This document shows, in pieces, positions 44,442 through 53,362 of a DNA stretch of 64,000 nucleotides. Source of the DNA: JBBQCW01 sp038319025. Lineage in GTDB: Bacteria > Actinomycetota > Thermoleophilia > Solirubrobacterales > Solirubrobacteraceae. The notes under the pieces are model-generated. The model was not told the DNA's origin. It saw only the letters and a program-made list of their open reading frames with translations, and did no database searches. Location: positions 62,001 through 126,000 of the forward strand of contig JBBQCW010000007.1 of NCBI GenBank assembly GCA_038319025.1, given 5' to 3'. The position numbers and the translations under genes were made by a program. The number at the start of each line of letters is the position of its first letter. Within the stretch, counting starts at the first letter, position 1.

Positions 44442-45056
44442 TCAGGCGTCTTCGACCGTCTGGTAGCCGAGCACTCCGGTGAAGCACAAGAGTGCGATGG
44501 CGCTGGCCAGGTCGACGATCGTCAGCGCACCGTCGCCGATGTGCCCGCGGACGAGAGCCAAGGCGACAGACAGAAAGGTGAACCATGTGAGGGTGCCCAC
44601 GAAGACACCGGCCACCAGGTAGACGATCGTGCCGCCGCCCGCCGTCGAGGTGGCAGCGAACACGGCGGCCCAGCTCAGGATGGTTGACGGATTGGAGGCT
44701 GTCGCACCGAGCGACGTGAGGAATGCCCGCCGCGGGCGCGCGACCTCGTCTAGACGTTCGGCGCCCATCCTGACGCGGAACGCCGACCACAACGTGCGCG
44801 CGCCGAGCCAGGCCAGGAAGATGCATCCGAGAACGCCGACGGCGATGTCAAAAGCCGTGATTTTCAGCACTGCAGCGGCGCCCAGGCTTCCGAGCAGCGC
44901 GTAGGTGCCGTCGATCACCGCAGCGCCCGCGCCGATCGCGATGCCCGAAGCGGTTGCTCCCGACAGCACCGTGCGGATGCAGAGCAGCGAGATCGGCCCG
45001 ACGGCGGCCGCTACGACGAAGCCGAGCCCGAACCCCGTGGCGAACGTACTGATCAT
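44442..45056 (-). CDS. LysE/RhtB-family exporter
   Basis: A 204-residue membrane protein with six predicted helices. The N-terminal GPISLLCIRTVLSG and the loop TSLGATASNPSTILSW are the LysE family marks. These proteins export amino acids or similar small molecules. Its stop lies 117 bases before the esterase start; a promoter element for that gene fills the gap. Confidence 0.88.
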   Translation of the reverse strand: MISTFATGFGLGFVVAAAVGPISLLCIRTVLSGATASGIAIGAGAAVIDGTYALLGSLGAAAVLKITAFDIAVGVLGCIFLAWLGARTLWSAFRVRMGAERLDEVARPRRAFLTSLGATASNPSTILSWAAVFAATSTAGGGTIVYLVAGVFVGTLTWFTFLSVALALVRGHIGDGALTIVDLASAIALLCFTGVLGYQTVEDA

Positions 45057-45197
45057 TCGACCACGCTACGGGACCGCACACGGGCAAAACGACGAACGCT
45101 TTGTTTCATCGTCCCCAACGACGAATTCCTCTGCACGCGCGAAGTTCCGTTTGGGAAACTCCCGTGAACAGTCAACCGCCCCGCGATGACCCCAGCG

Positions 45198-46832
45198 TCA
45201 CTCCCACTCGATGGTGCCGGGGGGCTTGGACGTGATGTCCAGGACCACCCGGTTGACTTCGCGCAGTTCATTGATCATCCGGCTGGCGATCTGCTCGAGC
45301 AGGTCGTACGGGAGACGTGCCCAATCGGCCGTCATGGCGTCGTCGCTGGTCACCGCACGGATGACGACGACGTAGCCGTAGGTTCGTTCGTCGCCCTGCA
45401 CGCCGACGGTACGAACGTCGGGTAGGACGCAGAAGGACTGCCATAGGTCCCGGTAAAGGCCGGCGGTGCGGATCTCGTCCTGCAGGATCGCGTCGGCGTC
45501 GCGCAGCACGTCCAGGCGGGCCTTGGTCGCTTCGCCGCCGACGATGCGGATGGCGAGACCCGGGCCTGGGAACGGTTGGCGCCACACGAGCTTCTCGGTC
45601 AGGCCGAGTTCGGAGCCGACGGCGCGCACCTCGTCCTTGAACAGCGCCCGCAGCGGCTCGACGAGTTCGAACTCCAGATCGTCAGGCAAACCGCCGACGT
45701 TGTGATGGGACTTGATGGTGGCCGCGCCGGTGCCGCCACCGGACTCGATGACGTCGGAGTAGAGCGTGCCCTGAACGAGGAACTTCGCGTCGCCGATGCG
45801 CTCGGCTTCCTCCTCGAAGACCCGAATGAACTCGGCGCCGATCGCCTTGCGTTTGGCCTCGGGCTCGGTGACTCCGGCCAGCCGCGCTAGGAAGCGGTCC
45901 TCGGCGTCGACGGCCACCAGGGGCACCTTGAACTCGTCGCGGAACGCGGAGACGACCTGTTCGCCCTCGTTCTTGCGCATCAGGCCGTGGTCGACGAACA
46001 CGCACGTGAGCTGGTCGCCGACAGCGCGGTGCACGAGGAGCGCGGCGACCGACGAGTCGACCCCACCGCTGAGCCCGCAGATGACCTTGCCGGTACCGAC
46101 CTGGGCGCGGATCGCAGCGATCTGCTCCTCGACGATCGAAGCCGCCGACCACCCCATGCCGCAGCCGCATACGTCGCGCAGGAACGTGGTGAGGATCTCC
46201 TGGCCGAAGGGCGTGTGGACGACCTCAGGGTGAAACTGGATCCCGTAGATGCCACGGTCGACGTTCTCCAGAGCGGCCACCGGCGAGCCTGTCGATGAGG
46301 CGAGCGCGGTGAAGCCGGGAGGCGCGGTGAAGACGGTGTCACGGTGAGACATCCAGCAGGCCTGCTCCGCCGGCAGCCCGGCCAACAGCACACCCGGCTC
46401 ATGGACCGTGAGGGTGGAGCGACCGAACTCCCCCACCTCGGCCGACTCGACCTGCCCGCCGAGGTTGAGCGCCAGCAGCTGCATGCCGTAACAGATGCCC
46501 AGCACCGGAATGCCGAGTTCAAGCAGCGCCGGATCCAGCTCGGGGGCTCCATCGGCATACACCGAAGCAGGCCCGCCCGAGAGGATCAGACCGCGGGGCT
46601 TGCGCCGAGCCACCTCCGCAGCGCCGACGTGATGGGGCAGAAGCTCGGAGAAGACGCCGCACTCGCGCACCCGCCGGGCGATGAGCTGCGAGTACTGGCC
46701 ACCGAAATCGAGGACGACGACCTCGTCGGTGTCCTGCGGGATCGTGATGGCCGCGGACTCGTCCGATATCTCGGCGACCGCCACTCCTGCGTCCGGCGGG
46801 CGTTGCGCGCCCGACGCCGGAGGACCGCTCAC
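45198..46832 (-). CDS. guaA: GMP synthase (glutamine-hydrolysing)
   Basis: A 544-residue enzyme converting XMP to GMP. The class I glutaminase has GGPASVY, the Cys in GICYGMQLL, and HPEVVHTPFG; the ATP-pyrophosphatase has GLSGGVDSSVAA, and the C-terminal dimerisation domain ends NRVVLDITSKPPGTIEWE, as in the family. The GTG at 46832 overlaps the guaB3 stop (GTGA); an internal GTG at 46784 would remove 16 non-conserved residues and is possible. Confidence 0.97.
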   Translation of the reverse strand: MSGPPASGAQRPPDAGVAVAEISDESAAITIPQDTDEVVVLDFGGQYSQLIARRVRECGVFSELLPHHVGAAEVARRKPRGLILSGGPASVYADGAPELDPALLELGIPVLGICYGMQLLALNLGGQVESAEVGEFGRSTLTVHEPGVLLAGLPAEQACWMSHRDTVFTAPPGFTALASSTGSPVAALENVDRGIYGIQFHPEVVHTPFGQEILTTFLRDVCGCGMGWSAASIVEEQIAAIRAQVGTGKVICGLSGGVDSSVAALLVHRAVGDQLTCVFVDHGLMRKNEGEQVVSAFRDEFKVPLVAVDAEDRFLARLAGVTEPEAKRKAIGAEFIRVFEEEAERIGDAKFLVQGTLYSDVIESGGGTGAATIKSHHNVGGLPDDLEFELVEPLRALFKDEVRAVGSELGLTEKLVWRQPFPGPGLAIRIVGGEATKARLDVLRDADAILQDEIRTAGLYRDLWQSFCVLPDVRTVGVQGDERTYGYVVVIRAVTSDDAMTADWARLPYDLLEQIASRMINELREVNRVVLDITSKPPGTIEWE

Positions 46833-48076
46833 GCGGAAGTCTCCGCCAGCGCGGGCGTCTTGCCCGCACCGTTCCCTGTGTTGGGGGCCGGAGCGGCGGC
46901 GGCAGCCCCGCGGGAACCCATACCGACGCCTTGCGCCGTCTGGAGCAGCTTGCCTTCGGTTTGCAGCGAGGGAGCGATCATGAGCTCGGCACGGTTGAAC
47001 TCCGCCAGATCCTTGTAGCCGCATGTCGCCATCGAAGTACGTAGAGCGCCCATCAGGTTGAACGTGCCGTCGTTCTCGTGCGCGGGACCCGTGAGGATCT
47101 GCTCGATCGACCCGTTCTGCACCGTCTGGACCCGCGCACCGCGCGGCAGCGTCGGGTGGAACGTGGCCATGCCCCAGTGGAAGCCGCGGCCGGGAGCCTC
47201 GTAGCCGCGGGCGAGCGGCGAACCGATCATCACGGCGTCGGCGCCGCAGGCGATGGCCTTGGACACGTCGCCACCGGTGCGCATGCCGCCGTCAGCGATC
47301 ACCTGCACGTACTCCCCTGTCTCCAGCATGTGCTGCGAACGGGCGCCGGCCACGTCGGCGATCGCGGTCGCCTGCGGAACGCCGAGCCCGAGTACGCCGC
47401 GCGTGGTGCACGCCGCGCCGGGACCGACACCGACCAGGACACCGGCAGCGCCGGTGCGCATGAGGTGCAATCCCGTGTGGTAGCTGGCACAGCCGCCCAC
47501 GACGACGGGGATGCCCACGTCGCGGATGAACTCCTTGAGGTTGAGCGGCGGGCGCGCCTCATCGGAGGACACATGCTCGGCGGACACGACCGTGCCCTGG
47601 ATGACGAGGATGTCGAGCCCGGCCTCCAGCGCCAGCTCGTAGTACTTGGCGACCTTCTGCGGCGTCAGCGAGGCCGCGCAGACGACGCCTTGCTCCTTGA
47701 TCTCGCGGATGCGTTGCGTGATCAGCTCCGGCTTTACCGGCTCCTGATAGATCGCCTGCATCGCGGAGGTGGCCGCGTCTTTGGGCAGATGGGAGATGCG
47801 CTCGAGCTGCTCCTCAGCGTCGGCGTAGCGCGTGAAGATGCCCTCGAGATTCAGCACGGCCAGACCGCCGAGCTTGCCGATGATCCCCGCCGTGGTCGGC
47901 GAGACGACGCCGTCCATGGCCGAGGCCAGCAGCGGCAGCTCAAAGCGGTAGTCCGCGAGCTTCCATGAGATGTCGACATCGTCGGGATCCCGGGTGCGCC
48001 GGGACGGCACGATCGCGATGTCGTCAAAGCCATAGGCGCGGCGGGCCTTCTTCCCGCGGCCGATTTCAATCTCCAT
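46829..48076 (-). CDS. guaB3: GuaB3-type IMP dehydrogenase-family protein
   Basis: A 415-residue TIM-barrel protein of the IMP dehydrogenase/GMP reductase family without CBS domains. The nucleotide loop is GPGAACTTRG with the active Cys, and ADGGMRTGGD is present. GuaB3 is common in actinobacteria; characterised cyanobacterial members act as GMP reductases, so this one may recycle GMP to IMP rather than make XMP. That assignment is inference. The Ala/Pro-rich C-terminal tail is low complexity. It is coupled to guaA, which makes a purine-balance operon. Confidence 0.88.
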   Translation of the reverse strand: MEIEIGRGKKARRAYGFDDIAIVPSRRTRDPDDVDISWKLADYRFELPLLASAMDGVVSPTTAGIIGKLGGLAVLNLEGIFTRYADAEEQLERISHLPKDAATSAMQAIYQEPVKPELITQRIREIKEQGVVCAASLTPQKVAKYYELALEAGLDILVIQGTVVSAEHVSSDEARPPLNLKEFIRDVGIPVVVGGCASYHTGLHLMRTGAAGVLVGVGPGAACTTRGVLGLGVPQATAIADVAGARSQHMLETGEYVQVIADGGMRTGGDVSKAIACGADAVMIGSPLARGYEAPGRGFHWGMATFHPTLPRGARVQTVQNGSIEQILTGPAHENDGTFNLMGALRTSMATCGYKDLAEFNRAELMIAPSLQTEGKLLQTAQGVGMGSRGAAAAAPAPNTGNGAGKTPALAETSA

Positions 48077-48107
48077 CTGATGATCCTAGGCTCGAAAGCG
48101 GACGAAA

Positions 48108-48129
48108 CGACCCCGCGCGAACGGGGTCG
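48108..48129 (-). promoter_or_regulatory. hairpin in the guaB3 leader
   Basis: A perfect 8-bp stem, CGACCCCG (48108-48115) with CGGGGTCG (48122-48129), and loop CGCGAA. On the minus strand it is followed by TTTCGTCC and ends 32 bases before the guaB3 start. It could be an attenuator or the end of an upstream transcript. Confidence 0.35.
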
Positions 48130-48193
48130 GGAACTGATGCGGCGAGGGGTGCGTCGGTGGCGGCAACCACCCTCACGACGATACCACCGCCGT

Positions 48194-48209
48194 CCGGCGG
48201 AGCCGCCGG
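48194..48209 (-). terminator. GC-rich hairpin after the PfkB gene
   Basis: CCGGCGG (48194-48200) pairs with CCGCCGG (48203-48209) with a 2-base spacer. It lies 34 bases past the stop of the kinase gene on the minus strand. Confidence 0.45.
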
Positions 48210-48242
48210 GCGAGGCCGCTCCCAGCGTGATTCGAGCCGGAA

Positions 48243-49202
48243 CTACAGCGCTTCGACCGGCGTGGCGAGCTGCTCCACGGACGTCTCGGCCATCAGGCGG
48301 TCTATGTCCTTCGGATCAACCATGCCCGCCCCCAGGCGTTGCGTGGACTCCGCGCCGCACGCCACACCGAACCGCAGGCATTCCTCCCGCGGACGATCCG
48401 CGTACCGCGCCGAGGCGTATCCGGCCAGAAATGCGTCACCGGCGCCGCGAGCCGCTACGGCCTCGCGCGGATCGATCGTGACGCGGACGAGCCGGTCCGA
48501 GCCGTCCTCGCGAATCCGGGCGACGCAGCCGTCGGGCACCGTCATGATGGCCTCGTGGGCGCCCAGCTCGCACATCTCGCGGACGGCGATCGCGCGATCC
48601 TCATCGTCATTGAACTCGTGGCCGACCAGCTCCTCGGCCTCGAGAACGTTGGGCGAGATCACGTCAGGTTCGGCCCGGACGGCGTGGCGTAGCGGATCGC
48701 CGTCGGTGTCGACCATCGCGGTGACGCCCAGCTTGCGGACCTCGCGAATCAACTCGCCGTAGATCTCTGGATTCACGCCCCGCGGCAAGGTGCCGGCGAA
48801 AATCACCACATCGGCCCCTCGGGCTAGGTAGAGCAGCTTGTCGCGGAAGAGCTCAAGCTCCTTGGCCGTGACCGCTGGGCCACGCTCGTTGATCTCGGTC
48901 TGCTCGCCGTTGGTGGGGTCGTAGACGGCGGTGTTGGTCCGGGACTCCTCGCGGATGCGCACGAAATCGTTGAGGATCGAGTCCTCGGTGAGCTGCTCGA
49001 CGATGCGCGTTCCGGTCGGTCCGCCGGCGAACCCGGTGGCGATCACGGGCGTGCCCAGCGTCTTGAGCGTGCGGGCGATGTTGACGCCCTTGCCCCCTGG
49101 CATGGTCATCTGCTCGACGGTGCGATGGCGGCGACCCAGTCGGAAATTTGGTACCGAAAGCGACTTGTCGATGGCGGCGTTGAGGGTGACGGTGATGATC
49201 AT
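48243..49202 (-). CDS. PfkB-family sugar kinase (1-phosphofructokinase-like)
   Basis: A 319-residue ribokinase-fold kinase. MIITVTLNAAIDKSLSV at the start and PGGKGVNIARTL are typical of the fructose-1-phosphate/tagatose-6-phosphate kinase branch; the catalytic base lies in ARGAGDAFLAGY. It phosphorylates a hexose phosphate in sugar catabolism. The ATG overlaps the carboxypeptidase stop (ATGA), an unusual partner; no PTS or regulator gene is nearby. Confidence 0.88.
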   Translation of the reverse strand: MIITVTLNAAIDKSLSVPNFRLGRRHRTVEQMTMPGGKGVNIARTLKTLGTPVIATGFAGGPTGTRIVEQLTEDSILNDFVRIREESRTNTAVYDPTNGEQTEINERGPAVTAKELELFRDKLLYLARGADVVIFAGTLPRGVNPEIYGELIREVRKLGVTAMVDTDGDPLRHAVRAEPDVISPNVLEAEELVGHEFNDDEDRAIAVREMCELGAHEAIMTVPDGCVARIREDGSDRLVRVTIDPREAVAARGAGDAFLAGYASARYADRPREECLRFGVACGAESTQRLGAGMVDPKDIDRLMAETSVEQLATPVEAL

Positions 49203-50455
49203 GCGACGCCGCTTTCCTGCGGTGACGGACGGACGCTTCTGCGTCGAGTGGCGCGGCGGTGCCGCACCAACAGAAGAAGCGTAGCGCTCGCCAGTACGGC
49301 GATCAGCGCGGCGATGGCCGTGGTGCCGCCCGGCACCGTGTCGTTGATCCGATCGATGACGGTCGCCGCCGCCACCGGCGCCGCCGTGATGAGAGCGACA
49401 TGCGCCACCGTACGGCCGCGCCAGCGCACCAGCACAGTGCCCTCGCGTGTGCCGCGGGGCAATGGTCCGTTGAGCTTGGCGGGGACGCCGACCACGCGTA
49501 ACGTCGTCCGCTCCCCCTTGCGCACGATGCGCCGGATGGTGTGCGCGGCGACCAGCGTCACGCGCTGATCGCGAAAGGCGAGCGGCACCGTGGCCAAAGG
49601 CTGCCCGTACCGCAGCGCGGTCACGCGGTGGTAGCGGTCGGTGGCGTAGCGCAGCAGGGCCAGCGAGTCAGCGTTGCGAGCCGCCTCGCTCGGCGTGCCG
49701 AGAACGGCGCTCAGGACGGGCACCCCGCGGCGGCTTGCCGAGGCGACCAACACATACCCCGCGGTGTTCGTGTGGCCGGTCTTGACGCCGTTCACCCACG
49801 GAATGGTCTGCACGAGGGTGTTTCGGTTCACGACGACCTTGCCCACAGGCCCTGAATGCAGGACGGCGCGCTTTAGGTCCATCGTGGCGCGCAGGAAGGG
49901 CTTGGTGCGCAACACGCCCGCAAGCCGGACGAGGTCGCGCGCGCTCGACTGATTGCGCGGATCGTCAAGGCCGATCGGGGTCGTGTAGTGGGTGTCGGTC
50001 AACCCAAGCTGCCGCGCCCGGCGGTTCATCATCCGCACGAACGCGCGCTGGGATCCGCCCACGCCGACAGCCAGCGTGTGAGCCGCATCGTTGGCGCTGG
50101 GCAACAGCAGAGCCCGCAGCAGATCGGCGACCCGCATCCGCTGCCCTGCGCGCAGGCCGGCGACTGACTCGCCGGGCCCGGCAGCGTAAGGCGCGACGGT
50201 ATAGACGTGGGACGGCGACGTGTGCTCGATCGTCAGGAGCGCCGTCATCATTTTCGTCGTGGACGCGATCTCGCGCTTCTGTCGAGGGTTGCGCGAGGCG
50301 ACGACGTCACCGGTGCTGGGCTGGATGACGATGTACGCCGGGGCCCCGATGCTTGGCTGTGCCTGGGCCACAGGGGTATTCACGCCGACCACGATGAAAG
50401 CGGTGACGAGAAGTGCGGGCCAAGCGGCGCGACGGACTGCGACGAGGTTTCTCAC
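49199..50455 (-). CDS. D-alanyl-D-alanine carboxypeptidase (PBP5 type)
   Basis: A 418-residue exported peptidoglycan carboxypeptidase. All penicillin-binding motifs are present: STTK, PSAND and KTGHT. A signal peptide (ALLVTAFIVVGV) and a C-terminal membrane helix (LIAVLASATLLLLV) followed by a basic tail are visible. It trims D-Ala from stem peptides. The GTG overlaps the LysM gene stop (GTGA), so the two wall proteins are coupled. Confidence 0.94.
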   Translation of the reverse strand: MRNLVAVRRAAWPALLVTAFIVVGVNTPVAQAQPSIGAPAYIVIQPSTGDVVASRNPRQKREIASTTKMMTALLTIEHTSPSHVYTVAPYAAGPGESVAGLRAGQRMRVADLLRALLLPSANDAAHTLAVGVGGSQRAFVRMMNRRARQLGLTDTHYTTPIGLDDPRNQSSARDLVRLAGVLRTKPFLRATMDLKRAVLHSGPVGKVVVNRNTLVQTIPWVNGVKTGHTNTAGYVLVASASRRGVPVLSAVLGTPSEAARNADSLALLRYATDRYHRVTALRYGQPLATVPLAFRDQRVTLVAAHTIRRIVRKGERTTLRVVGVPAKLNGPLPRGTREGTVLVRWRGRTVAHVALITAAPVAAATVIDRINDTVPGGTTAIAALIAVLASATLLLLVRHRRATRRRSVRPSPQESGVA

Positions 50456-50772
50456 CGACTCAGTTTGATGACCTGGCCGGTCTGCAGCGCATTGGCGTCC
50501 AGACTCGGGTTGAGCGCCTGAATGCGCTCCAGCGAAACACCGGTGCGGGCAGCGATGATCGAAAGCACATCACCGGACTTCACGCGGTAGGTCCGCTTCT
50601 GCTTTTTGTGCTTCGTCGTCGTGACGTGTACGGCGGTCGCCGTGGCAGATGTCCCGCTGCTCTTCGCCGCTTTGTCGACCTCGCCATGCAGGACCGCCCA
50701 CACGGCGCCGATCGCCGCAAGCAGAGCAAGTGGAGCCAGGAGTCTGGCGGCCCAACTGGAACGTCGACGCAT
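50452..50772 (-). CDS. membrane-anchored LysM protein
   Basis: A 106-residue protein with an N-terminal membrane helix (LLAPLALLAAIGAVWAVL), a basic linker and one C-terminal LysM domain (YRVKSGDVLSIIAARTGVS, ALQTGQVIKL). LysM binds peptidoglycan. Coupled to the carboxypeptidase downstream. The ATG at 50772 was chosen because it begins the basic n-region; longer starts run through non-conserved Arg-rich sequence. Confidence 0.85.
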   Translation of the reverse strand: MRRRSSWAARLLAPLALLAAIGAVWAVLHGEVDKAAKSSGTSATATAVHVTTTKHKKQKRTYRVKSGDVLSIIAARTGVSLERIQALNPSLDANALQTGQVIKLSR

Positions 50773-50851
50773 CGCCCGGACAATAGGCGTCAGGAATGCC
50801 TGGGCCGACACGCGCAACGCAGCGTGCGCCGTACCCACCCGGTGTCGGAAG

Positions 50852-51730
50852 TCAGTCCGACAGCGCCCAAGCAGCTGCGCGCAGGCGCTCGGCCTCTTCG
50901 CGCGCCGCCGTCGCGGCATTCCCACCGTGCTGCTCGTGCGCTTGGGCGATCGACCGTGAAGCCGTAACGAGGCCGCCGGCACGGCCGGGCGCAAAGGCCG
51001 GAGCGAGATCCTCCACACGACCGCCCTGAGCGCCCACGCCAGGCAATAGGAACGGCGTCGCGGGCATCAGTTCGCGCATCGTGGCGATGTGCTCCGGAGC
51101 GGTCGCGCCCACGACTGCCCCCACGTCAGCGATTCCCGAGGCCGGCCCCGGGTCACCGGCAGCGCTCACCAGTCGGGAGACGTGCTCCCAGACCGATCCA
51201 CCGTCCTGCAGCACGACGTCCTCAATATCGACGGCACCCGGGTTGGAGGTGCGCACCAACACGAAGACCCCTGCGCCACGCGGCCGCGCTACGTCAAGCA
51301 GCGAGGCCACGGTGTCCGCACCCATGTACGGACTGGCGGTCATGGCGTCGGCCCCAAGGCCCTCGATCTCGCCGTAGGGCGACGGAGTTGCCCCGAGCAG
51401 CGACTGCGCATAGGCCCGGGCGCTCACGTCGATGTCGCCGCGTTTGGCGTCGGCGAGAACCAGCAGGCCGGCGTCGTGGGCGTGGCGAACGACAACATCG
51501 AGCGCCACTCGCCCAGGCGCGCCGAGCCGCTCAAAGCAGGCCAGTTGGGGCTTGACCGCGACGCAGGCGCGGCCGGCGGCATCGATCAGTGCACGGCAGT
51601 GGCCGGCGACGGCGGTGGCGGCCAGTTGGGCCGGATCGTCGCCGTGGGCCTCGTGCAGTGCGGCTCCAGGCCACAGCCGACCCGGATCCGGGTCAAGACC
51701 CAGAACGATCTGGGACGCCCGCAGCTCCAC
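50852..51730 (-). CDS. pyrF: orotidine 5'-phosphate decarboxylase (type 2)
   Basis: A 292-residue enzyme making UMP. The motifs are GLDPDP, KPQLACFE, the catalytic DAKRGDI and the phosphate loop LLPGVGAQGG. The first usable start in frame is GTG at 51730, but the frame upstream reads HFGDRLAVQVELRASQ, which matches the usual PyrF start region. No ATG, GTG or TTG precedes it; a CTG at 51799 overlaps the hup stop (CTGA). The true start may be that CTG. Confidence 0.9.
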   Translation of the reverse strand: MELRASQIVLGLDPDPGRLWPGAALHEAHGDDPAQLAATAVAGHCRALIDAAGRACVAVKPQLACFERLGAPGRVALDVVVRHAHDAGLLVLADAKRGDIDVSARAYAQSLLGATPSPYGEIEGLGADAMTASPYMGADTVASLLDVARPRGAGVFVLVRTSNPGAVDIEDVVLQDGGSVWEHVSRLVSAAGDPGPASGIADVGAVVGATAPEHIATMRELMPATPFLLPGVGAQGGRVEDLAPAFAPGRAGGLVTASRSIAQAHEQHGGNAATAAREEAERLRAAAWALSD

Positions 51731-51795
51731 CTGGACGGCCAGCCGATCCCCGAAATGGGTGCCGGCCGACCGCTCAGCGTGCGAGGAGTGCTCGA

Positions 51796-52074
51796 TCAGC
51801 CTTCCTTGACCGACTTCTTCAGGCCGGAGCCGGCGGAGAACTTCGGCGCCTTGGAAGCGGCGATCTGGATCTTCTCGCCGGTCTGCGGGTTGACGCCCTG
51901 ACGGGCACCGCGGTGGGCGACGTGGAACTTGCCGAATCCGGAGAACGTGATGTCACCGCCACGCGACAGCGTGTCCTTGATCGTCTCGAGCACGGCGTCG
52001 ACGGCCTTACCGGCATCCGCCTTGGACAGTTCCGCCTTCTGGGCGATGTGGTCGATGAACTCTGACTTCGTCAC
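51796..52074 (-). CDS. hup: DNA-binding protein HU
   Basis: A 92-residue nucleoid protein of standard length. The DNA-binding arm carries GFGKFHVAHRGARQGVNPQTG, with the intercalating Pro in NPQTG. The C-terminus is short and lacks the Lys-rich tail of mycobacterial HupB. The GTG start follows GGAGGAG by 6 bases, a very strong site. It is likely highly expressed. Confidence 0.95.
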   Translation of the reverse strand: MTKSEFIDHIAQKAELSKADAGKAVDAVLETIKDTLSRGGDITFSGFGKFHVAHRGARQGVNPQTGEKIQIAASKAPKFSAGSGLKKSVKEG

Positions 52075-52241
52075 GTCGGCTCCTCCTTCGAGGGGATGGT
52101 TGGGTCGAAGCTACCACCGTCTTCGGACGCACAATCCCTCTGACCAACGGGAATCAGACCGAAAACAGGTGATCGGCGCGGCAGTGTTGCGCGCCCATCG
52201 GACGACCCCGTGCCTCGGCACCGTCGTCACGATGCGCGACC

Positions 52242-52391
52242 ATGTCGTTCATGACGCTCGCCCGTGCCTCCTGGCTCACCACCGTTGCGGTGTGTGTGAT
52301 CACCGCCGTACTGCTCTTCCTGTCCGATTACATCGGGTACGGATTCGTCGCCTTGGCCATCGGCGCGTCGGCCGCGATCAACATTCGTTGA
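52242..52391 (+). CDS. 49-residue membrane protein
   Basis: A short intact frame with two hydrophobic stretches (WLTTVAVCVITAVLLFL and FVALAIGASAAINI). It ends 8 bases before a clear intrinsic terminator, which supports that it is transcribed. No family recognised. Confidence 0.5.
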   Translation: MSFMTLARASWLTTVAVCVITAVLLFLSDYIGYGFVALAIGASAAINIR

Positions 52392-52399
52392 CGTAAAAT

Positions 52400-52422
52400 C
52401 CCTGTACATCAGGGGTTTTTTT
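52400..52422. terminator. intrinsic terminator with T-tract
   Basis: CCCTG (52400-52404) pairs with CAGGG (52410-52414), loop TACAT, followed by seven T. AAAA precedes the stem, so it can also act on the minus strand. It overlaps the stop codon of the convergent CDF gene. Confidence 0.8.
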
Positions 52423-53362
52423 GCGGGGTGCCGTCCGCGGCGCCGCCAATCTCGGTGCCGGGCCGGACGCTGTCCTGCGGCTCGATGTGAATCAGCACGT
52501 CGGCCCCGTGAAGTCGCTCGGCAATCGCATCCTGAAGCGCGTGCGCGGTCGAGTGGGCAGCTTCCAGACTGGTACCCGCCACGAATTGCACGTGGAGGTC
52601 GACGTGGCGTCGCGAGCCCGCCCGGCGCGCACGGAGCTTGTGGTAGCCACGTACCCCACGATCGCCGAAATCGAGCACTTCCTCGCCCACCGCCTCCAAT
52701 TCGGAGGCCGGCAACGCCTCGTCGACGAGTACACGGCTGGCCCGGGCGAGGATCGAAATGCCGGTCCAAAGGATCGCCGCGGCCACGATCAGGGCTACGA
52801 CAGGGTCGATCCAGTCGGCGCCCGTCACGTGCACGAGGACGAGGCCGATCAGTACGGCACCTGAGGTGAACGCATCGGTCCGCAGATGGGCGGCATCAGC
52901 CTCTAATGCGGGCGACTCGGTCTCGCGAGCACGGCGGTGAAGCACGGTGGATATGCCGACGTTGACCAGCATCGAGAATCCGATCACCGCGATACCGAAG
53001 CCGAGCTTCTCGACGCTCCCACCCACCACCAGGCGACGGATGGCGGCGAAGGCGATGATCCCGGAGCCGAGCAGGATCAGCATGCCCTCGATGGCCGCAG
53101 CCAGGTTCTCAACCTTGGCGTGGCCCCAAGGGTGATCCTCGTCGGCGGGCTCGTCAGCCTTGCGGATCGAGATGTACGCGACCAGCGACGCGATCAGATC
53201 GACGGAGGAATGCATCGCCTCCGACAGGATCGACACCGACCCGGTGAGCGTCCCCGCCACCACCTTCAGGAGGATCAGCCCGGAGTTGGAGAAGATTGAC
53301 AGCAGCGCGGCCCGCGACTTCACGGCCGGCCGCCCATCCGGCGGGATCAGGTCGGGAGCCAC
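52409..53362 (-). CDS. cation diffusion facilitator (CDF) metal exporter
   Basis: A 317-residue membrane transporter exporting divalent metals by proton exchange. Transmembrane metal sites are visible in SEAMHSSVDLIAS and DAAHLRTDAFTSG; the cytoplasmic C-terminal domain (about 90 residues) has HVDLHVQF and IHIEPQ. Zn, Mn or Fe specificity cannot be assigned from these motifs alone. The GTG start lies 16 bases inside the end of rdgB. Confidence 0.9.
   Translation of the reverse strand: MAPDLIPPDGRPAVKSRAALLSIFSNSGLILLKVVAGTLTGSVSILSEAMHSSVDLIASLVAYISIRKADEPADEDHPWGHAKVENLAAAIEGMLILLGSGIIAFAAIRRLVVGGSVEKLGFGIAVIGFSMLVNVGISTVLHRRARETESPALEADAAHLRTDAFTSGAVLIGLVLVHVTGADWIDPVVALIVAAAILWTGISILARASRVLVDEALPASELEAVGEEVLDFGDRGVRGYHKLRARRAGSRRHVDLHVQFVAGTSLEAAHSTAHALQDAIAERLHGADVLIHIEPQDSVRPGTEIGGAADGTPQKNP

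Noticed and set aside
48077..48242. Purine riboswitch upstream of guaB3
   Set aside because: No conserved three-way-junction sequences were seen; only simple GC hairpins.
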